Shown here: one piece after another, positions 46,744 through 57,608 of the stretch
Layout: every line of letters starts with the position of its first letter
Position numbering within the stretch: position 1 is the stretch's first letter
NCBI RefSeq assembly: GCF_030272615.1
Contig: NC_081409.1
Coordinates: 874,252,594 to 874,316,593, forward strand
DNA length: 64,000 bases
Direction: 5' to 3'
Source: Cryptomeria japonica
Lineage: Eukaryota > Streptophyta > Pinopsida > Cupressales > Cupressaceae
The notes under the pieces: generated by a model
The model's input: the letters and a program-made list of their open reading frames with translations, nothing else
The model's database searches: none
Told to the model about the DNA's origin: nothing
Position numbers and translations under genes: made by a program

Positions 46744-48712
46744 TGTCATGGAAATGGGGACAAGGAAACAAAAAAGTTCAATGTTAATAAGTTAGTTTCA
46801 ACCATAAAACCAAAACAAAGAACTAAAAACTATTCCAAACATATCAAAAGTGATTTCAAAAGGCATGAAAGAAGTTTAACAAAATAAAAGAAAGGAGAAG
46901 AGCCTCCCTAAGATGCTTCCATGATGCCTTTTGATGATTCTCCCTTGTTTCTACCCTCTCCAAGTCCCAAATGAGTGTAGCTCTTAGCTTTTAGCTCTAG
47001 CCATGGATGCCATATGGAGATTCAAGATGGTTGGATGTGATAAACAAATTCTATGCAAGTGTAGATAGTGATACTATGAAAAATATCTATGATAATACCA
47101 ATATATCAACAATACTCTAATGCTTCCTTCTTTTCTTGAGGGGAAGGGTTCTATTTATAGAAGAAATGGAGAAATGATGGGTTAAGATTGAACAATCTTA
47201 ACAAGGGTTAGGATTGAAAGATATTCAATCCATGTGAGACTTTCAACCCAATCTCATTTTGACAAGTGTCACCATGAGGAGGCTTGAGAGGAGAGATAAG
47301 GAGCATTAAATGCTTGAGGGTACATGATGGTTACCCTAGGGGTTTGGGTTAGGGTTAGGTTAATGGATATTTTTTTTATCCAAGGGATAAATGAATGTGG
47401 AAGGGTTAAATGGTTACCTTAGTCAAAGAAATAAATGCTTTGAAGAGACCCATGAGTCAAAAGGATGGTTAAGTTAGAGGAAAGTCTCTAACCAAAGGTA
47501 AAATGTGAGTTAACCATAAATGGTTATGTAAGAGACTTTAATGGTTTGGAAGACTTTAGAGGTTAACCATTTGAAGACATAAAGCTTTTAATGGTTATTG
47601 AAGACTTTGGACATTTTTGAGAAGTGACTTCCTTTTATTTAGGAATGTGACAATGATTAGGATAGGATTAGGCTAATTAGAAGGAGTTGGAAGAATCTAG
47701 AAGGGATTTAAGCATGCAAGTGGATTTTGTAGGAGAATGCAAGTGGGAGGAATTTTGGGATTTTCAATTAAAATAAAATCATTTATTTTAATTAAATGGT
47801 GTAATTTGCATTTGGATAGACATTTAAATAAATATTAATTTATTTAAATGTGAATATTAAATCTTAATTTATTTGCATGAGAAAAAGGAAGATAAAGCAT
47901 TAAATGCTTGAAGACTTTGAGGAAAACCATTAAAGGCTTAAGAAGACTCTAGAAAGAAGCCATTAAGTTTGAAGACTTTAAGGGAAACGATTAAGTTTGA
48001 AGACTCTAGAAAGATAAAGCATTTAAATGCTTGAAGACTTTGAGGGAAGCCATTAAAGGCTTAAGAAGACTCCAGAAAGAAGCCATTAAGTTTGAAGACA
48101 AGGGAAACCATTAAAGTCTTAAGAAGACTTTAAGGGAAGCCATTAAGTTTGAAGACTTTAAGGGAAACCATTAAAGGCTTGAGAAGACTCTAGAAGGAAG
48201 CCATTAAGTTTGAAGACTTTAAGGGAAACCATTAAAGGCTTGAGAAGACTCTAGAAGGAAGCCATTAAGTTTGAAGACTTTAAGGGAAACCATTAAACGT
48301 TTCAAGTGGGTGAGGATAAATAGGATTTTAAATAAATTATTTATTTATTTAAAATAGTTGTGCAACTTGCATTTGTAGGAAAATGCAAGTGGGTGGAGGA
48401 TAAAGGTGATTTAAATAAATGTTAATTTATTTAAATGTGAGAGATGGGATTTTGGGAGATTTAAATAAATATTAATTTATTTAAATGCGAGAGAAGATTA
48501 AATTAAACAAATATGATTTATTTATTTAATTAAAGGTCTGAATTTGGTTAAGTGTTAAATCAAATAAATTGAATAATTTATTTAATTAATAGGAGAAGAA
48601 GGTTAAGATGAATTAATTAAATATTAATTTAATTAATTATTGATTGATGGTTAAATAATCAAATAAATACTAAATATTCATTTAATTAAGTGGATAGATT
48701 TATGTGACTATA
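46744..48712 (-). repeat. E 5' LTR
   Basis: The LTR is 1969 bp, exactly 61 bp longer than the other copy. The difference is one more unit of the internal array: 48173-48233 and 48234-48294 are identical, where the 3' LTR has a single unit at 35754-35814. The terminal CA has become TA. Confidence 0.93.
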
Positions 48713-50110
48713 GGTGTTATGCAAGTTTATTTTCATCAATGAAACCATTAGGATCAAAATGCCTCCTAGGTTCACCATATGGTAGTCCATAATATGCTAT
48801 CTTTGTTTCAATGAGAGGGCATGCCTCAAATGCAATAACTCAAAAGTCTTCAAATTGTAGAGTTGCGGGAAAGAATAACTACTTATGGTGAGATTTGGAG
48901 TGTAGACAATCTAAATATACCATTTGTCTTACAATCTCCAAGATAGAAACTCTATTAGGCTCAATAATACATAATAGATAAGAGACTCCTTCAAAACCAA
49001 ACACCTTAATTTTGGTGTAATTCTTAAAATCATACCAATCTCCCCAGTTGTGATCAATCTATTTCCTGGTTTCTTTGTTCTTGAATCTTAATTTAAAATT
49101 TAGAATTGTGGAGGATAGCCTATAATCCCAAGGATGACCTAGTTCCATATAGACTTGTTTTACAAAAATGTATTCAAAATCTAAATAATGGGCCCTATCA
49201 TATCTCTAGTCCCATATGGTTTTCCACACTTTAATTGGATGAATTTTTTTATCACGATCTTCATCCATAATCCTAAGTGGTTATTTCCATATGTTGTTCT
49301 CCCACCCCCTAAATAAAATGGGGTGCATTAATAATGAATGATGCTTGATAAAAATAATCTCATTATTGTTATTGATTAAGGTAAGGCCTTTGTTCATCTC
49401 ATCAACAAGAAGCTCTCTATAATTATAATGTCTTACATTATGACTTTGAATATTAGTATCAATGATCATTGGGATTGTTGGCATATTCTCATGAGCATCC
49501 TTGCCCAAAACTTGGCACATGGAGTAATATGTGCTCATAATATTCTTGAAATAGTTCCACAAAGAAGGATGGCCTATCTATATCTTGGAAAACCCTTCAA
49601 TACCCATCCTCGGTTCTTGACCTATGATGAGGGAGCCATTTCCTCTTGTAATCATTCTCACACTTGTGATAGTCATCAAGAATATCTTGCAAGTTGATTT
49701 TAAAGTCATGACTTTAATCCACCCTAAATACTTGACAAATGAAATATCTAGTTATTTTAATGAATTCCAACCCATCTAAATAAAAAATTTCCTTTCTCTC
49801 TAGCACATAACTTTTTTCTAAGGCTCTCATGAATTCAATATTGACAAACACATTCGACACCACCAGTCTTCCCAAATTCAATCTCCAGTAGTTGCAAACT
49901 AGTCTTTCTCTATGTATCTTTCTGTAGTGGTACCTAAATAGATCATATCCACACAAGGGAGTCCAAGTATCCCCAGACCTATTTGCACATTGAAAATATT
50001 TCCACATTGGAATTCACACCCTATGACTACTTTGGCCCTGTAGCTCAGCTAGACAATTGGCCAATCAAATCTTGATTGAACTATCTATCCTTCTTTTGCC
50101 TCTTGGCTTT
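48713..50110 (-). pseudogene. Reading frame G, proximal fragment
   Basis: This is decayed minus-strand coding DNA of unknown family. In order: FFANPFLAESQEAKEG near 50100, then WKYFQCANRSGDTWTPLCGY and DLFRYHYRKIHRERLVCNYW (49850-50007), ILDDYHKCENDYKRKWLPHH, and NYRELLVDEMNKGLTLI (about 49375-49425). Then HYLDFEYIFVKQVYMELGHP (about 49150-49200), FGFEGVSYLLCIIEPNR, and LPYGEPRRHFDPNGFIDENK (48725-48790). Stops and two or three frameshifts interrupt it. E then cuts it, and the frame continues at 34326. It is aromatic-rich and charged. It could be a gag-like protein of an old retroelement or a host gene. I cannot decide which. Confidence 0.5.
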
Positions 50111-51131
50111 CAGCTAAGAAGGGGTTTGCAAAGAACTTTCCATTCTACTAGGGTTTTATGGGATACTACGTTATAGTAAATCCTTTATAATAGACAAAAC
50201 ACTAGAGCTTCTTCTTATATCTTTACTTACAAATAGGTTTGAACCTGGTAGAATATCATTTATATTGAACAAATTTTACCAAACCCTAGATTGAAGTTTT
50301 GAAAACCTCTAATGACCATAGGGAATGATCATAATTAAAACAAAGGGGGACAAATTCCAGGACTTACTACTTTAGAAAAATCAAACTCTTCTTCAAATTT
50401 GTGAGAGAACTTGGTTTTCTTACCACTAGATGCTTTGGAGCTCAATGTTTCTCCTTATCAAAAACTCAAGGAAATCAACATTCAATTTATGACATAATTG
50501 AGAGAAAAAAATGACTTAAATCACCCAAATTTTCTCATTAATGCTCGCTCATGCAAACTCCCACATTGCTAATGAATTAATTGTCGACTTTGAATCTCCT
50601 TTGTAGATTGACAAAATAACAATCATCAATGAGGTTTGAATATATTCATTGAGCTAACCCCTTTTTGTTTCATTAATATAGTTGGGTTGCTAGGTCACAA
50701 AAGGGCACCCAGATATGGGCACACATCCCAATGATGAGTCAATATTTTTTTTTTTTAAAGATTTGTTGGATCATTGGGGCATTGAAAGGCACCCAATGAT
50801 ATACAACTCCCATCGATAAGCCCTCCTGAAGTTAGCATTATATTGATGGTTCATTGGACCACAAATTATGTTTCAATATCAAGCTAAGTCCCAATGATGG
50901 GCTCATGTGTCATTTCTCCTACTTATGTCTACAACCACGTTCACAACCTTCATTATCTTTGTCTATCACTAGGTTGTTAGGCTTTTTTTTGAGTATCCAA
51001 CAACAAAATGGAGCCTCATTGATGTCCATGTCACTTTCATAAGTCGGGCCTACCAACTTACATTAAGTTATATCATTAGATCATCAAGAACTCAATGATA
51101 CACTAAAGCTTCAACAATACCCCAACCCATT
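50111..51131. other. Intergenic DNA with a recurring imperfect motif
   Basis: There is no coding signal. A motif like GGTCACAAAAGGGCACCCA, often flanked by CATTGGG and CCAATGATG, recurs with variations near 50690, 50780 and 50870. It appears again beyond the TRIM (about 51515) and beyond element F (about 63015). Confidence 0.5.
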
Positions 51132-51136
51132 ACTTC

Positions 51137-51474
51137 TATTGGGAGTGGTTTTTGTTGCACCAAAAGATTGCCCTATCAATGACCGATACAAGCACTAGAC
51201 TTATAGATTCCATGAGAGGTGGTTAAGCCATGTCGCAAACACACCACTTTTTTTGCACACCTTGCAACAATAGCCCCCTCAGCACAAGTGAGGTTTGAAA
51301 CAATGACCCAGATCTGATATCAATTGTTGGGAGTGGTTGTCGTTGCACCAAAAGATCGACCTTTCAATGCCCAATACAACCACTAGACTTATAGAATCCA
51401 CGAGAGGCGATTAATCCATGTCACAAACACACCACTTTTGCTACACAAAGACAAAGGGAACACACCTTGAAACA
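51137..51474 (-). mobile_element. TRIM (miniature LTR retrotransposon), 338 bp
   Basis: The two LTRs are 133 bp (51137-51269) and 150 bp (51325-51474). Both begin (TA/TG)TTGGGAGTGGTT and end CACACCTTG(C/A)AACA on the plus strand. The 55-bp interior holds a PPT beside the left LTR (ATAGCCCCCT at 51270-51279) and a decayed iMet primer site GATCTGATATCA (51311-51322) beside the right LTR. The target duplication ACTTC is exact at 51132-51136 and 51475-51479. There is no room for a protein. The right LTR has about 19 extra bases near 51450. TRIMs are known as non-autonomous plant elements. Confidence 0.9.
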
Positions 51475-52547
51475 ACTTCTAAATTGCTTCTATGTTATCT
51501 TTGATCATTGGGTCATTGGGTCACAAAAGGGCATCCAACAACTAAGACAATGATGCAGGAGCATCAAGAGCCTCATAGAAAGCTAAGTTATCATTTCTTG
51601 GTTCTAGGTTGGATAGGTTTTTTTGAGTATAATAAGGTCATTTATGACCATTTGGCACCATATTGAACAATTTTGGAAAGTTTTAAGCTCATTGGTCAAA
51701 AATTGTTAAAGTTGCCATGTTGCTCAAAAAAGTTGTCAAGCAACTTTCCAAAAGTTGTCAAAAAGATGAACATTTTTGTTAAAAAAATGTTTGGTTGAAT
51801 AGTTGGATTAGTTTTTAGGGTGGAAAATATATAAATTTAACCTTCCAACTCACATTTGGGGTTGGAGAAGTTGGGTTTCGCAAATTTGATGAATGAAACA
51901 TTCATTTTCTGTGCATTTTCTCACATTTTTTACTGCTCTTTCCTTTTGTATGGATTGTACATTCCATATTATGATCTAAAACCAATTGGGATTGGCTTGC
52001 ATGTGAATCTAATTTCATTTTATTCTAGTCTCATCAAATTTCATTTAATAATTTGTAAGATATTGCATTTTTTGTGAAAAATGGTCAAACCCTACCTAGG
52101 GTAGCCAACAAGTGGAAATAAATATATAAATTGACTTTCCACTGGTGAAAAATTATCAAAATGGGTGGAAAGGTTTATATATATGTGTTTTACAATATTA
52201 AAAACTTGCAAGGGCTAGAGTTTAGTTTTGCACATGCTTTTGAAGGAGTGTAGATCTGATATTCTTGATGTATCAAACTATCAACTCATTGGAGAGAAAG
52301 TTTGAACATATTAAGGAATGGTTTGGTCTTCCTTGTGATTATAGAATGTGTTGGGAGTGTTTAGGGAGGTCCTATAGACTTGTTCAAGGTGTTTGTGGTC
52401 ATTAGTGGCAACCATATGTCAAAGTTTCATGACTGTCCTAAAGGAATGCATATGACAATGATAACCCAGGCAGTGACCAGTCAAGTTTGGACACAAGTTT
52501 GTTTTGTGCAAATATTAACCCTCTCATGAAATAACCCTAAAAGTAAG
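51475..52547. other. Intergenic DNA, no gene seen
   Basis: It contains one more copy of the CATTGGGTCACAAAAGGGCA motif (about 51515) and some self-similar runs such as AAAGTTGTCAA. There is no supported gene. It ends with GTAAG, the left flank word of element F. Confidence 0.5.
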
Positions 52548-53631
52548 TGTAATGCCCTAAGAATGGTCATCCAAAACCATGGGCCCCTAATCTCGACTAA
52601 TGTGCTTAAATTCAATAAAATTCATCAAGGTCCTGAATCAAATAATCAATTTAAGTCCTAAGGTATAAAAATGCAACATGGCAATTACAATTAATTAAAT
52701 TGTCATTTAATTAATTGATCAAATTCAAAATTCAAAATAGAAAATCTTTTTAAAATCAAACATCTCATTTATTTAATTAAATATCTCTTACATATTTAAT
52801 AAATAAATAAACATTTCCATAAATCTTCAAAAACAGAAACAAATTAAAAAAGAAGAATTAATTTGAAAAATAAATTGGAAATTATGAGCACAAAAATTCA
52901 AAAAAGGAAACAAATCGACTGAACTCAAGAACAATGGAAAGAATCTGAGTTCCTAATTTGAACTCAATCTTATCTCTCCAAAATGGAATTAAATTGTCCA
53001 ATCAAATCATTTCACCTGGATTGTGCTTCCTTTGAATCAATCTTGACCGCTCATTAAAGATCAATTTTGACCTTTGGTCTCCCTCTTGATTTTCCTATAA
53101 ATTCAGGCTCTCATTCTTCAATCAGCATTTGAGAATTTTACATCGTTATTATGCTAATATTGTGTTGCAGGTTATTAAGGAAATTTTGAAGATGATTTGC
53201 ATAGTTAATTCATCAATCAACTTAGTTTTCATTTATCTTTCATTTAATCTTAGAATCATTTAGAATTATAGTTCATTAGCTTAGATTCATTTCTCTTATC
53301 TAGATTCAATTTCTTGCATATAATATAGTTTAGCTTCATTTAGAGCTTTGATCATTTAGCTTGATAATCTCATTTCTCTTAATCAATTAATCTTGCATTT
53401 AATTATCAATCTTGCATTCGCCTGGTTGCATGCATTTAAAAGTCCTTCATTTGAATGTATTCTAGTCATTGGATAGCTTAGCAATCTAAGAGAAATCCAC
53501 ACACACTTTCTAGGAGGCAATAAGCCAACTTGCAATAGATTTCATTCTGTTGTTTTTGATTAACTAACCCATGCAAATAATGGTTTATTGAAGTGTTTGT
53601 GCCTTTGTAGGTTCCCAAAATTTCACACATA
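52548..53631 (+). repeat. F 5' LTR
   Basis: The LTR is 1084 bp, starts TGTAATGCCC and pairs with 61427-62503. Relative to its partner it lacks about 30 bp near 52655 and has about 38 extra bp near 53400-53440. The end has decayed to TA. Confidence 0.9.
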
Positions 53632-53637
53632 CATTTC

Positions 53638-53655
53638 TGGCACTCACTATGGGGC
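53638..53655 (+). other. F primer binding site (tRNA-Lys type)
   Basis: TGGCACTCACTATGGGGC resembles the known plant gypsy primer site TGGCGCCCACCGTGGGGC, the complement of the tRNA-Lys(CUU) 3' end. It has four differences, all C-to-T or G-to-A. The next bases, TCGAACCCGCGA, would extend the match through the T-loop of the same tRNA. Confidence 0.75.
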
Positions 53656-55811
53656 TCGAACCCGCGACTACAAGATTTCTAATGTTGCACGAACAAATTT
53701 GATGTTTGGTCTTTATAACTAATAAACATGTGTTAAATTTGCAAATAAAGGTCTTTCTTTTTGCTTATTCTTCTGTGATAGTAAACAATGGTCTCGGTTT
53801 GGAGGGCATAACTGTTTATTGAACCATTGGATCTAAACCAAATTTGGATATGTTGTTTCAAACCAAGTGTTATATATTTTCACTGAAGTGATTTTTCTAA
53901 TGTTGTCTTAGTTGAAATTTATGAATGACAGAGTGCAGTACTATCATTTTACTTGTTTTTATGTGATAGTAAAAAATGGTCTCTATTCGGAGGGTATAAC
54001 TTTTTATTGAACCGTTGGATCTAAACAAATTTTTGATATGTTGTTTCAAACCAATTGTTCTACATTTTTTAGTGAATAGATTTGCCTAATTTTGTCTGGT
54101 TGGAAAGTTATGAATGACAGAGTGCAGTACTATCAAAACTATCATAAGTAGGATAGTCATAAAGAATTCAAATTCTTGTTAGATTAGTTTAATTTATAGT
54201 TTTCATGCTAGAATTTTCTTTTGATGATTTTTTTATGTTATTTTGGTAGCTAATTTTGGGTTTTTAATGTTTCTAGGTTCACTTGTAAAATAATTCAATC
54301 ATTAAACATACACTTGCCAAAGATTATAAACTTGAACTACTAATATCTTTGTTTTGCAGGTTGCCTCAGGAGATACAAATGAACATTCTATCTTCTTAAT
54401 CCTTTTAGGAACACTTCAATTTCTATAAGGGAAAGAACTTTGTTTTAAGTGTTTTTTCTGGGAAAAATCTAGAGTAGGAGAGTATGCTCTTGTCCATCCG
54501 GACAATCAGAAATCCAAACCTTGAGGTTTTTTCTATTAGAGTTTGAGATATGTTGATACCTTTTAGAGGGCCTACCTCCTGAGAAGCCCCTAAGGCTTGG
54601 TTAAATGGAATGACCCAAGTGATTCTGACCAAAGCCAGGAATCCAACTCACTATAATAAAACGCTTCTGGGGTGAGAGTCCCAGGAGATCGAATAATCGG
54701 TGGCATTGCTTCATTTATGAGGAGTGTCTCATGTTGAGCATCTTGTAGGGCCTCACGGTCTAAGTCATGCTTGCGTGACTACATGGTTTCAACATCTTGC
54801 TAGGTTTTGTATCTAAATCATGCTTGCATGACAATCAGGCGATCCTTCCAAACAGAACCCTTACTACAAACTTTAGGTTAGAAGCTACTTGACTCACCTC
54901 TGAAAGGAGGATAATCTTTGTGCAAGGGGATAGTTGGTATTCTCCCCAAGATTACTCACCATATCGTGCCCCTATTAGCATTTGGAGTCGGCTAGTACGC
55001 CATTGAGAATCCATTGCATGAGACTCAGCGACCATATTCTGATTAGCTATTGGGTGTGTACCTAGGTTGCAAGAAAAGGTTTTCCTTCTCAACCAACTTC
55101 CATAGGGTTAGCGTGTTGTGCTTCTTATCATTTTACACATACTATTTGTTGTGCTTTTCATCCCTCAAAACAATTGAAACAAAACCTCAAGACAATTAGA
55201 AATGTCAAACTGAAACTGAAAGACAAACTGAAAACCAAGTCAGTGATCAAAACTGTCAAAACTCATCCTATGTCCATTCCTGAGTCATACGAGTCATCAT
55301 CATCCTTCAAAGTTTGTCATTTGAGAAGTACTAAACTATTGTCTGAACATAGGCAACAACTCATAATATATCTACATTTGTCATCTAGAAACCCTTGGAT
55401 TGTCGTCCAAACATTGAAAGTTTGTCATGGGATTCATTGCTTAGATGTTTGTCAAAGTTGCTAAAAACAAGGCTTCTGACAATCCTGTTTGATCAGTCCT
55501 AAAATGTAAACATCAAGCTTATTCCTAGTTTTCAAAACCTGAGCATAAAGAAACCTTGGTAGTGTACCTTCTGCAGTTGTGTTGCACGATTTTATCAGTT
55601 ACCTCATAGCTAGCTCAATCAACCTAATCCAATCAACCAATTTGTTGTCCAAACTTCACTCTTGAGTATCACTTAGGCTACTTATCCTTGACTCAAAATT
55701 AGAGTCAGTGTATCTCACCTGCATAAGTTTGAACATCAACCTCTGGCCTCAACTAACAACTAGCTTTGATCTCACCTTGACATCTGTAACACCTCTCGCT
55801 ATCAACTATAA
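53656..55811 (+). other. F leader, with a tandem duplication
   Basis: This is about 2.2 kb of untranslated leader. Two copies of a unit of about 175 bp lie at 53774-53946 and 53962-54136 (period about 188). Each starts TGTGATAGTAAA-AATGGTCTC and ends ATGAATGACAGAGTGCAGTA. An open frame at 55174-55464, rich in Lys and Thr at its start, has no visible domain and is probably chance. Confidence 0.65.
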
Positions 55812-57608
55812 ATGGCTACCTTATCTCCAATTCCCATGGCTACCTTGGCTCAAATGATTCAAGATATCAAGAAAGAAATATATGACATGAAAATCCAACA
55901 AAATAAGTCAATGACTCCATTTGAAAAATAAGTGCATGATATCAAGAGTGAGAAACTTCAAGGAATGCTAAAACAATCATATGATTTGACAATAAAAAAC
56001 CAGCAAATAATTGACAATAAAAAGCCAAATCTCAAACAATCTCACAAGACACCTTCACCAAGACATAAAGACATTTCCTCCAAATATCCTCTAGATAGAT
56101 AGTTTACACCTTTGGGGCAATATATTGAGCTGACTTTGAAAGAGATTCTTGACCATAATCTTATCATATTGCCTAAAAAGACCACATGTGGATGTGAAAT
56201 TTCGAGTAAGTATTGTGCATATCATAGACAAAATGAACATAAGACTTCAAATTGCATTGAATTAAAACATAAGATTCAAGATCTCGTTGATAATGGTGTC
56301 ATTGAAATTGAAGATCCTAATGACTCACCTAAAGAAGAATAAGGAACTACTTCTAAGCATGATCAAAATCATGAACCTATGTCTAGAAAGGCTCCATATG
56401 TGGCCTCCATCCCTTCCATGATGCCTTCATCTCCTAAAATGCCTCAGCAACAATCCATACCTTCTCCTTCAAAGAATGAAACTTCTCATGTTTACCTTCA
56501 AGGGCTATCTCTTATGCAAATCCAAGTTATTCCCAATATTGATACAAGTTCCTCTAATGATTTAAAAATCCCAAATCCTATGCCATCATGCACTCCAATT
56601 CCAAACGTATCCACTCTAGAGAGTCCCACTCAAAATGCTTCCCCATCATGCCAAAATATGGAGACCTTCCAAAAATCCCCTATGCCTATGCAAAATCCTA
56701 TTCCTTCCTTAGAAGTGGTTCCATGTCAAGAGGATAATTTGAAGAATGAAGAAAGAATTCCTATCATAAATCAAGATCAAGACATCAAAACTCTTCAATC
56801 CCATCTAATGATTGAAAAAGATCCTATTTCACTAGAATCCCATGATGATCTCCTTACACCTTTCCATTTCTTCCAAGATGATCCCTTTCCATTTCAAGAG
56901 AAAAGCATCCTTCCAAATCCCATTCCTAATCCACTTCCTATGCAAGATAAGGATATACCTTCCATTCTTTTTGATGATTCCATTGAAAGGCAAGAGAATA
57001 GCACCTTTAAAGAGGAATCCACTGATCTTCCTCCTTGTCAAGATCAAAGTATCCCTTCACTTTTAGATCATCCTTGTCAAGTTAAAATAATCCCTTTAAA
57101 TCCCCCACAAGATTCTTTTATCCCTCTGTCTCCATGTCCTAGTCCTCCATATACACTCCAAGATCTCATTTCTTTTGATGATCTCATTATTCATTCTATT
57201 GAAGAGCCTATCATTAATCATGATCCCACCCATGATCCTAGTACCTCTCATGATTCTAGAGATAATATGTTGTTGTAGGATGTTAATGAACCCCCCACAT
57301 GCAGAATGGGTTCCTCCACTTTGGTCCAATCTGATTCTATTCGTGATCCTATCATTCCTTACATTCCACCTCAATCTCATAATGGACTCACACCTTCTTT
57401 CCAAAGCAAAGTGTATCCTAAAAGTCAAAATATTTATAAAGGCAAAGGGGTAGATCTCCACAAGAAAGAACCCCTCCATATTAAAGAAAATTTTAAAGGT
57501 CATGGCCTCATGGACATTTCTCAAGATGTTGGTATCTCTCATAAATCCAACATTTCTCCAATTAAATCCAAATACATGTCTTCTCCTTCACCCCTTCCAT
57601 CCATTTGA
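55812..57608 (+). pseudogene. F single reading frame: gag knuckle block plus long Pro/Ser-rich region
   Basis: There are 598 codons in one frame from the ATG at 55812 (MATLSPIPMATLAQMIQDIK) to the TGA at 57606. Four in-frame stops (near 55929, 56100, 56340 and 57276, all TAA or TAG) interrupt it, but no frameshift does. Residues 1-95 are helical and charged. Residues 98-165 are a block with FTPLGQYIELTLKEILDHNL and CAYHRQNEHKTSNC, then LKHKIQDLVDNGVIEIEDP. This block matches the gag C-terminus of element E. Residues about 185-598 are low-complexity, rich in Pro, Ser, Ile, Asn and Gln, with repeats such as NPIPNPLPM and PCQDQSIPS. No known domain is seen there. Confidence 0.8.

Larger units (their letters stand above)
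34327..48712 (-). mobile_element. Element E: Tat-lineage Ty3/gypsy retrotransposon
   Basis: Element E is 14386 bp and minus strand, with LTRs of 1908 and 1969 bp and a PPT. It has a complete coding order: gag, protease, G-patch, RT, RNase H, a second (archaeal-type) RNase H, integrase. The second RNase H after the first is the known mark of the Tat/Ogre group. Most of the coding region lies in only two or three frames with scattered stops, so it is among the least decayed elements here. The flanks share an imperfect word (TAGGTGCTAA left, TAGGTGTTAT right), longer than a standard 5-bp duplication. Confidence 0.92.

Noticed and set aside
53636-53670. tRNA-like words GGGGCTCGAACCC
   Set aside because: The position right after the LTR and the lack of any cloverleaf show a primer binding site, not a tRNA gene.
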